A stretch of DNA of 64,000 bases, taken from the NCBI GenBank assembly GCA_019915135.1, contig JAHLMK010000005.1, positions 124,001-188,000 on the forward strand, written 5' to 3'. Below, one piece after another: positions 56,731 through 64,000 of the stretch (positions are counted from its first letter, which is position 1; each line of letters starts with the position of its first letter). The notes under the pieces are model-generated. The model had not been told where the DNA came from. It made no database searches and worked only from the letters and a program-made list of their open reading frames with translations. The stretch comes from Strobilurus pachycystidiatus. Lineage: Eukaryota; Basidiomycota; Agaricomycetes; Agaricales; Physalacriaceae. A program made the translations under genes and the position numbers.

Positions 56731-58764
56731 ATGGGATTCCTCAAACGCATCCTTTCGCTTGGCGGAAAGAAACCCAAAAAGTCAAGAGATGCCGTCGCCA
56801 GTGGGCCAGTCGACCCAGGTCTTAGCATGGACTTCCGATACCGCCCGCCTACCGCTGACGAAGAGGCGGAAGCGACTGCCAATAAGCTTCTCCGGTCGTC
56901 TTCGGCTCGGTATGCTGTCGTGTCTGAAGTTGACCGCGACCCGCTGCCGCCTATACGTACGTTTGAGTCTTGACTGTCATTCCGATGCTTATTCGCTCAC
57001 TGTTGCACAGCTCATCCTATTGACAAGGTGCTGCAATCAACCATGAGATCAACTTCCAGTCGCTGCAGCAGTACCCTCTCTCGGGGCTCATACAAGGTCA
57101 CCGTCCACCAGAGGGAACGTCACACCGGTTCAACCACGTCTGCTTACGGCAGCTCAGACTCTCTCGACAAACTGGACGCGATGAGGACTCCCCGGCCCCG
57201 TCGCCAGCAGGTGGAGCCCAAGCCTGAAGATACGACGGCTGGCATCCGTCTTCGCTCTGATCCTTCCGTTGTCAGTCTTTTGAGCATGTATGACGAGAAC
57301 GGCGGTCTCCCCGATCAGGCTTTTGAAAGCTCATCTCCGTCGCCTCCCGCCACTCCCATGCCGGCTAAAGTGTCTCCGGAGGACTTGCCCATCACCACGG
57401 GACGAGCACAGACGCGTCGTAATGGCTCTACCCTTCGACAACTTTTGGGCACTCCAGCTTCCAAGGCCCGCGACGAAGGCGCATGCGAGGGCGATATCTC
57501 CTGGGCGGAGCGGTTCTTGGGGTAAGTCAGACCGTTCAGTCATTGCGTATGATACTGACTTCGAGTCAGTGAAACGAGTTCCGATACCGTGTCCTCCTCC
57601 GACTCTTCTTTCCCTGTGAACACACCGGCCACCACCCATCGTTATGAATCCCGTGCAGACGCTATGACGGAAACGACACTTCATTCAGATGACGAACCCT
57701 CAGCCAACCGTAACCCTGCCATCTCTTCCATGAACGTCGAACTCAGCCTCATGTCCGAGTCCGTTCCCGTTCCGAAGGCCTCTGTTTACAAGCATGCCGA
57801 TTCGAATGCTCCTCAGCGTGCCTCTCAAGTCTTCGGGTTCTTGCATAGCAAGCGTCGCTCTCGCGCGCCAGAGGACTGCCTTGCAGACTCTGCCAGTGCC
57901 TCTAGCCGGCCTTCCTCTGCACAAGGGATCTCTACCCCTTCACGATTTTCCACCGACACAGACAATATTTCAGTGGCTTCTCGTCACTCGGCGGTATCTA
58001 ACTCCCGCGACACCCACCTTATGGAGACCCTTGCCGACATCTTCACTTCACAACGTCCAGTAACTCCACAGAACGACTTTGGACCACTCGTATCTAATGG
58101 TTCCACCAACACGAGCACCGATTACCGTGCATTGCCGTCCTTCCTCCCTTACCAGCATACCGGCAGCAGTCAGAACACGAGCAAGCCCAAACAACCCAGG
58201 TCGGTTAAGGTGCTAACAACGAACCATACTACTGTCCTGGTTACGGCACCTACACCCAATTCCCACATGGATCGTGCCTACACTCGCATTCCCAGAGGGC
58301 CACACTCTGTGCGTAAAGGGGATGGCTCCCGAGATCGCAAAAGCTATTCTTCCTCCAGGGAGTATAGGACCAGTCTCCTGGACCAGTCCAATTCCGCCCC
58401 TCGTCGGCGTTCCCATTCCTCGCGTGGATCGCCCAAGGACAGGTTCACCGCCATTCCTTCTCGTCCACGTAAGATGCAGGCCCGTTCCGAATCTACGACC
58501 TCGACTTCGTCTGCGAACTCGGGTCGGCGCGGGAATAAAGAGAATGGCAATGGCCTGGGGTTGACCGCCAAGCAGGAGCTTCCGTCCACGCCTGTACGGG
58601 GCTCGCAGCGCTCCCTGTTCCGCCCCGCAATTACACCTGGTGTGTATGTGCGGCCTGAGCCATCCTCGCCCAACTCGTCCGCGGAGCTTTCCCCGCTTGG
58701 ACAACAAATTATGATGGACGCGCGCCGTCAGAGACAGCGACATGGCAGCTCGTCGCGGTCTTGA
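56731..58764 (+). CDS. Serine-rich disordered protein with a KEN box
   Basis: Three exons join at 56,956/57,012 and 57,521/57,570 into about 640 residues. It starts MGFLKRILSLGGKKPKKS, with Gly at position 2 and a basic stretch, which might be N-myristoylated (inference). The rest is Ser/Thr/Pro/Arg-rich with predicted disorder and many SP/TP sites. Short conserved-looking segments are FRYRPPTADEEAEATANKLL, TLRQLLGTPASKARDEG, ISWAERFLG and VFGFLHSKRRSR. Near the end RRGNKENGNG is a perfect KEN box, the degron read by APC/C. I recognise no domain. It is likely a fungal-specific protein of unknown function, perhaps cell-cycle or polarity linked, but only the motifs suggest this. Confidence 0.7.
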
Positions 58765-59397
58765 GCGAATTCGGTTTCTGTCACACCCAACAAGTCGGTG
58801 TCTTCGCATTGTAAATCCCTGCTATGATACCTCTCTATGTTTTCGTATGTTTTACTGCTGCTCTTCAAGTTGATTTTGCATGTTGTTCGCTCTGATCATT
58901 GACTCTTATTTATATGCGCCTGGTAGTGTACTTACTATCTACTTAACTTACTGTTAAATTATGTCTATAGACTCTAGGTAAGTAGGCAGGTAGAAAGTGC
59001 ATTTGCTGCTGGATGGCTTTTTGGTGTGTTGGTGTTGAGTCTCGTTGCTTTCGCCACCGTGGTTGAATGTTTGACGTTTGAAATTTGAGCCTTGAAGCTT
59101 TTCAGTTCGATTGAGAGTCTAGGCCGGTTGAGTCTCGAACTTCGACTCAGTCACCCCGCACCTTTCGATGCTGTTTTTGAGCCTCGGTTCCCAGATGCTC
59201 AAGCCAAAGTTGTTGAGCAGACTTTCAATACACTTTGAGTTGTTTTCGGTTGCTTTCGATATCGTTACTGTCATTATGTGTATGTGTAAAGCCACGGCTT
59301 GTAACATTATATCCAAGTGAAGGTAAGTCAACTTCTTATACGGCTCTACAATACTAAATGAAGACTTCTGGTAATGGTCTTACTGCACTGTATCATA
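58765..59397. other. Convergent intergenic region
   Basis: 633 bp between converging genes, AT-richer than its neighbours. A 70-codon minus-strand frame (59,119-59,331) has no recognisable features and could at most be a further exon of the repeat protein. Confidence 0.4.
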
Positions 59398-60399
59398 TCA
59401 GAAAGCAGTGAGAGCCTGAATTGCTCCACATAGATCGCTTCGAACGTATGCACCTCCACGCGAAAACCTGACAATACCATGCCTCGTCGAAGTGCCTCGA
59501 ACAGCCGAAAGGGAAGTGTGTTTATCGTGTGCAACCACAAAATCACCCGCAGGAATATCTGGGTCTCCTTTCACGGGCTTGTCCAATTCATCCACATTAG
59601 CCTTGTCTTCCGTGACACTGGCAGTGGTCATGGCAAAAGTCTTTGTGAATGGAAGATCGAGGCCGGGTGGACGAAGAGGGTCATTTGGCGTGACATGTTC
59701 GTCGTCGATGACGGATTTGGCAGAGGCTGCTTTCGCGGACGGCTTCTTCGTGCGATCACCAAATACGCCACTAGGATCACCCTGGGCACTAGGCGGTGGC
59801 GGGCCATCCGTGCAAGCGTTTCCTTGCGGTGCGCCTGCTTGAGGCTTCGTCGATGGTTTGGGGTTCGTTCTATCGCCGAATAGGCCTGTAGGATCACCCT
59901 GTGCGCTTGGGGGTGGGGGACCCGACGTGCTGTCTGGGCATGAGCTGATTATTGGGCCATCGGTGCTGTTCGGATTCGAAGGCTTCGGGGTGATTTGTTC
60001 ACTGATGATTTCAGTGGGGTCACTCGGCGCACTAGGAGGCGGAGGTTTGGAACTGCTGTCGGGGGAAGGCCCTCCAGTGGCCATAAGCGAATTGAGATGA
60101 CTAGTAGATTTTGTAGAGGGCTTGGGGTTTGTTCTGTCGCCAAAGACCCCGGTGGGATCACCTTGAGCACTCGGAGGTGGGGGTCCAGAAGTATTGTCCG
60201 GGACAGTGGCGCCTGAAGGCACGTTGGCTGGTGCGGAGGTCAAGTCTTCGACTAGAGGACCACCAGAAGCTACGACGGAGGATCGGGCAGCTTCTTGGTC
60301 TTCGAGTGTGAGCGGCTCACTCGAAGACAGAAATGTATCAATGTCAACATTGAGTTCTCTGTCCAGGAGAACGACCGGGAGAATTCGTGGATGTGTCAT
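59398..60399 (-). CDS. Hypothetical protein with four Pro-rich repeats
   Basis: A single open frame of 333 codons. It starts MTHPRILPVVLLDRELNVDI and has no signal peptide or membrane segment. Residues 72-221 hold four copies of a unit whose best version is GPPPPSAQGDPTGVFGDRT, followed by a Lys/Pro/Ser spacer. Copies begin at residues 72, 118, 160 and 199. Copy 2 is degenerate (KPPPPSAPSDPTEIISEQ). The C-terminus is acidic then mixed (VTEDKANVDELDKPVKGD). I recognise no family. Preservation of the frame through all repeats supports coding. The strand choice rests on the repeat making a sensible peptide only here; a downstream exon cannot be ruled out. Confidence 0.6.
   Translation of the reverse strand: MTHPRILPVVLLDRELNVDIDTFLSSSEPLTLEDQEAARSSVVASGGPLVEDLTSAPANVPSGATVPDNTSGPPPPSAQGDPTGVFGDRTNPKPSTKSTSHLNSLMATGGPSPDSSSKPPPPSAPSDPTEIISEQITPKPSNPNSTDGPIISSCPDSTSGPPPPSAQGDPTGLFGDRTNPKPSTKPQAGAPQGNACTDGPPPPSAQGDPSGVFGDRTKKPSAKAASAKSVIDDEHVTPNDPLRPPGLDLPFTKTFAMTTASVTEDKANVDELDKPVKGDPDIPAGDFVVAHDKHTSLSAVRGTSTRHGIVRFSRGGAYVRSDLCGAIQALTAF
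59737..60186 (-). repeat. Four imperfect tandem repeats in a coding frame
   Basis: Units of about 24 residues separated by 15-22 residues, giving periods of 46, 42 and 39 residues. Copies 1 and 3 are nearly identical, copy 4 is close and copy 2 is diverged. Confidence 0.85.
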
Positions 60400-60939
60400 T
60401 GAGGAATGTGTCGAAGAAAGTAGTAGTTTGATACTGGAGAGGCTGGGAAGGATGAGATCTTCGTCAGCTAGCCTGTCTTTTATACTTCAGAGGGGGAAGG
60501 GGTGTATTGTTCACGTTCGGGACATAGACAATGGTCAGAGCGACGGTCGTCAGGATCATCGAGCGATTGTTCTCGAGTTGATGGCCCGGGACCTTGTTGA
60601 GGAAACAATAACTGGATCTCCCCAGGCTTCCGACCTGAAGGGATGCCACGACCTGAGCCTAACGAGTCAATTGTGCAGCTAAAATGACGAGGTCATTCCC
60701 TGCTGGAAGCCAAGCCGGCGGTCCGGCAGGAAAGATCGCCACATTTGATGTCGCCACAGTGGGATACATACTCAATGGCGTCGATATTGCCTGAATGTTA
60801 CACGCGGAACATACTTGTGTCGGCGTGCGGTGGCGTGCGATGATGAGCGCGTGTCGGTGTCACCGACGCGAGGCCACGTGGGTCAAAGTCATTGAGATTG
60901 CAGGTGACTGTCACGCGTCCATTCTAGCTTCGGTCCATC
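60400..60939. other. Divergent promoter region
   Basis: 540 bp between the divergent starts of the repeat protein and POLD3. An ACGCGTCCATT-type element (MCB-like ACGCGT, 60,914-60,919) lies 21 bp before the POLD3 start. This fits G1/S control of replication genes. No coding sequence recognised. Confidence 0.45.
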
Positions 60940-63535
60940 ATGTCGACTCAAGCTATCGACGACTATCTCACGAAGCAGGTCATCATTGGCAAAAACATTG
61001 TAAGCTTACGCTGCCAGACTCTCGCGTTTGAATCTGACTTGCGCATAGGTCACCTGCCGGTCGTTAAGCCGCGCTTTAAGTCTTCATGTCAATGCAGCGA
61101 AAAAGTGCGCAACAACCGCCCATAATCTTTCCCAGCTCACCAAGATACTTCTTAGCGAGCTCCATGAATACCTCAAGAAGGCCAAAACGCGTCAAGACAC
61201 GCTTTTCGCCACGTACCGTTTGACCGGAATCACGAAGGCAACAAGACATGACGAAATGGACGTTGACTCGAAGGTGGAAGGCGCTGATGGATATGACGAC
61301 CCGGAAGCTGAAGCTGTGGACGAACTGAAGAGTACCTTGGTGCCCGAAGATCAGCTACCTGGTGAGTATGCGGTCGCTCACTGGAACGTACGACTCACAC
61401 ACGAAACAGCTGTTCAAGAACAATATGCCAAGATAATGTCTCTCTCAATATACGCCCTCTCGCCTTCTCTCATCAAGGTAGGACTACCGCTTGCCTGCTT
61501 TCCCAGTCTAATACTGCATAGGATTGTGGCCTCATCTGCAACTCCGACAGCGTTCGTCAGATAGACAGGACAAAGGGAGATGAATTTGCGAAGACAGTAG
61601 GCAAGATTGTGGGGGAGAACATCAAGGTATCTTGCATGCCAGCCCATATCATCAACAGGTCTTCACATTTGTTAGGTGATCCCACAAAAACACAAGAAGA
61701 CCGCGAAAGCGGCAGCCGAACCTGTTGCCGGCCCATCCAAAGCCAAACCGGAAGCATCCACTGCCAATACCAAATCTTCCTCTCAACCGAAACCGTCGAC
61801 CGAAGCGTCTGATGCAGGAAAGAAGAAAGCAGCTACCGGCAAACTCGACTTCAGCAAAGCCAAGCCAAAGACAACGAACACTGTTAAAGAAGACGCGAAG
61901 GAGACCCTCAAGGGCAAGCTGACTTCGAAAGCACCGGCTGGTTTCTTCAAGATTGAGAAGAAGGACACGCCTGTCAGTGATAACGCCACCGACCTGTACA
62001 TTCTCTTACAACTACGTTCTAGGTACCCTCGCGTAAATCTACACCGGCACAAATCAAGGAAGAGTCGGACGCGAAAGCGGAGAAGAAGAATAAGACGACG
62101 ACGACCGACAACAAGGTAGGAGGGATGCTCTTCCTTCTGGTATGACCTTGACAATCCCACAGACTTCGAAGAAGGGTAAACCGAGTGCTCTCCTGTCGGG
62201 CTCAGAGTCGGAAGCCCCTGCTCCAAAACCAAAGACCGCAAAGAAGGACGAGCCAAAGGTTGGAGGCTCAACTCTTGTCGAGAGTCTTACTGACGGGATC
62301 CGGTCAGGCTGCTCCAAAGAAGGCAAAACCAAATGCGCTTCTATCAGAATCCGAGTCTGAAGCTGTACCTCCTTCTAAGACGAAATCTGTGAAGGAGAAA
62401 GTTACAAAGGTAAGCCTTTCCGTTATTCTGCATGAGTCTTCACACCGAGGCAGACATCTGTAAAGCGTAAATCTCCGACTCCGGACTCTGATGGTGAAAA
62501 TTCCGACGCCAAGGTTGTACAGAAGGTGAATCCGACGACACTCTTGGTCGTCCTCATCTGAATGTCATCGTTTCCCAGCGCCGTCTTTCAAAGAAGAGAC
62601 CTTCGCCACTGTCGGATTCGGAAGGTGAAGAGATACGTGTGCCGCCCAAAGGCAAGCAGGTAGAAGATACGAAGGTGAGTGTACCTGTCTTCCTCAACCG
62701 CTCCTTCTCATCCCCTTGTAGCGAAACAGTAAGCGCAAATCAAACACGCTGGACTCCGACGCCGAGACGAAAGCAAAACCAAAGGGAAGTAAGAAGCTGG
62801 TCGTCGATTCAGACGAGGATGACGATGGCCCGGTCATCCGACGCAAAAGACCAAGGAAGAGTGTGGCTGAGGAACGTGATTCTGATCTCGAAGCTATGAT
62901 GGCGATGAGCGATGATAATGGTCAGTCAAATAAGTCCCTCAGCGAACACAACCGTTCTCAAGTCAACACTACCTAGTCATTCGTGCAACCAAAGAGGAAG
63001 ATCTTCATGTCCAACAAGATGATGACGATGAAGATGTGGAACTCGACCACTCGTCTTCGGAGCGCAAGGAGGACGACGACATGGATGTCGATGTGGCCCC
63101 AGCTCCGAAGAAGAAGCGTAAAGCCAAGGTGGTTGTTCCAGTAGGAAGGAATGGCCTGAAGAAGAGACGCGTCACAAAGCAGAGGGTGGTGAAGGATGCC
63201 AAAGGATACGAAGGTAAAATCACAGCAGACTTTGTCGGCACTCACTCACTTAAGTTTTCACAGGTGACGAGGACTACTCATCATGGGAGTCTGTCAGCGA
63301 GGAAGAGGCCCCCGCACCAAAGAAGTCCAAGGCCAAGTCGAAAGCCAAAGTCAAGGAGGAGGAAGATACCGAAACGGAGGCGCCTCAGGTCAAGGAGAAG
63401 GCAGCAAAGCCTAAGGCAGCGGTGAAGAAGGGGAAAGAAGATGAAGAGACGAAGAAGCCTGCAAAGAAGGCACCGGCTAAGAAAGGACAGCAGAATCTCT
63501 CCGCCTTTTTTGGCAAGAAGGTCCCGGTGAAGTAA
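60940..63535 (+). CDS. POLD3: DNA polymerase delta subunit 3 (Cdc27/Pol32/POLD3)
   Basis: An accessory subunit that links polymerase delta to PCNA. It starts MSTQAIDDYLTKQVIIGKNI, then VTCRSLSRALSLHVNAAK and LTKILLSELHEYLKKAKTRQ, FATYRLTGI and SIYALSPSLIKD: the winged-helix N-terminal domain that binds the second subunit. From about 61,660 the protein is a long, highly charged disordered region rich in Lys, Ser, Glu and Pro, with repeated LLS(G)SESEA and DSDGE/DSEGE motifs. It ends GQQNLSAFFGKKVPVK at 63535: a perfect PIP box (QxxLxxFF) at the extreme C-terminus, exactly as in Cdc27 and POLD3. About ten to twelve introns. Length (about 640 residues) is longer than yeast Pol32 because of the acidic-basic middle. 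Confidence 0.88.
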
Positions 63536-63783
63536 CGACAATCTTGTTGATGGTGCTTTTTGTATTCCATGTCGACGCGGCAATTTTCTCTAAAGAGTTA
63601 CCACCGCGTGCTAGTGTAGGGCGATGATCTTTACAGTGCTAGGAAACGAACGTTCGATCGTCTCGAGGCCAGTCGTTAGCCAACAAGATACTCAATGAGA
63701 CAACGTATGAAACTGATCAGAAGAAGGGCCACTTAGATTGCATATGTAGATATCTATACGACCAAGTGTATCTCATATGGAGG

Positions 63784-64000
63784 TCAGAACAAGTCGACAA
63801 CTCCCTTCTTCGGTGAGATGATACCGACAATCTTCGCCTCAAAGTCAAGCACGGTACCGGCCTTCGATACGACCAGGTCATCTGTCGAAGCCTTCACCCC
63901 TAGGAGCTCCTCAAGATTCGTCGAAGCAAGCGCCAGCGCATCAGCCTTGGACAGGCCCGAGAACGCGCTCAGTGCCGCCTGAAATGGGACCAAATCAGCA
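63784..64000 (-). CDS. Second composite amidohydrolase, 3' end only
   Basis: The last exon (63,784-63,978) is 195 bp, as in the gene at 48.3-51.9 kb. It encodes almost the same peptide (AALSAFSGLSKADALALAST to KKGVVDLF), with about two substitutions (T to S, I to V). The acceptor TTTCAG is visible at its start and the rest of the gene lies beyond the right edge. Similarity continues a little past the stop codon. Confidence 0.85.
   Translation of the reverse strand, partial: ADLVPFQAALSAFSGLSKADALALASTNLEELLGVKASTDDLVVSKAGTVLDFEAKIVGIISPKKGVVDLF

Noticed and set aside
59479..59883. Plus-strand frames opposite the repeat protein
   Set aside because: On plus the repeats give no consistent peptide; the minus frame is continuous and repeats cleanly.

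Overview
The window is from a filamentous basidiomycete (mushroom-forming Agaricomycete type) nuclear genome. Genes are packed on both strands and split by many 45-70 bp GT-AG introns. Single-copy eukaryotic genes (TOR, ARP8, MTHFR, POLD3) sit beside fungal accessory families such as a FunK1-type kinase and composite amidohydrolases. There are no operons, ribosome binding sites or CRISPR arrays. I joined exons by reading splice sites by eye, so gene ends are firmer than internal exon borders.

Layout. 0-4 kb: the 3' part of a DnaJ-X (Caj1/Djp1-type) co-chaperone converges on an M20 dipeptidase-like gene. 6-14.7 kb: a complete TOR kinase. 15.5-16.8 kb: a decayed gene resembling an AA9 lytic polysaccharide monooxygenase. 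17.4-20.1 kb: ARP8 of the INO80 remodeller. 20-23.9 kb: little that can be assigned. 23.9-25.7 kb: a C2H2 transcription factor of the Con7 type. 28.3-33.3 kb: two F-box genes in tandem, one with RCC1-like repeats and one with WD40 repeats. 34.1 kb: an intron-containing tRNA-Pro(AGG). 34.2-36.3 kb: a disordered protein with a PP1-docking-like motif, divergent from a secreted M28 aminopeptidase (36.8-38.2 kb). 38.6-40.7 kb: methylenetetrahydrofolate reductase. 41-43.9 kb: an ELMO/CED-12 family gene.

The right-hand part (44-64 kb) shows rearrangement. It holds a FunK1-type kinase, a membrane-anchored composite amidohydrolase, an HNH-domain gene that appears to have lost its last exon, a truncated copy of the ELMO gene lying exactly where that exon should be, a DUF202 membrane protein, a serine-rich KEN-box protein, a protein with four proline-rich repeats and POLD3. 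At the right edge is the 3' end of a second, nearly identical amidohydrolase in the opposite orientation.

The strongest leads are the ELMO-fragment/HNH junction, the inverted amidohydrolase pair, the PP1-docking-like protein and the repeat protein. Two likely GC-AG introns are also present. I found no convincing new multi-gene system; the window is mainly conserved housekeeping genes with a rearranged accessory block.
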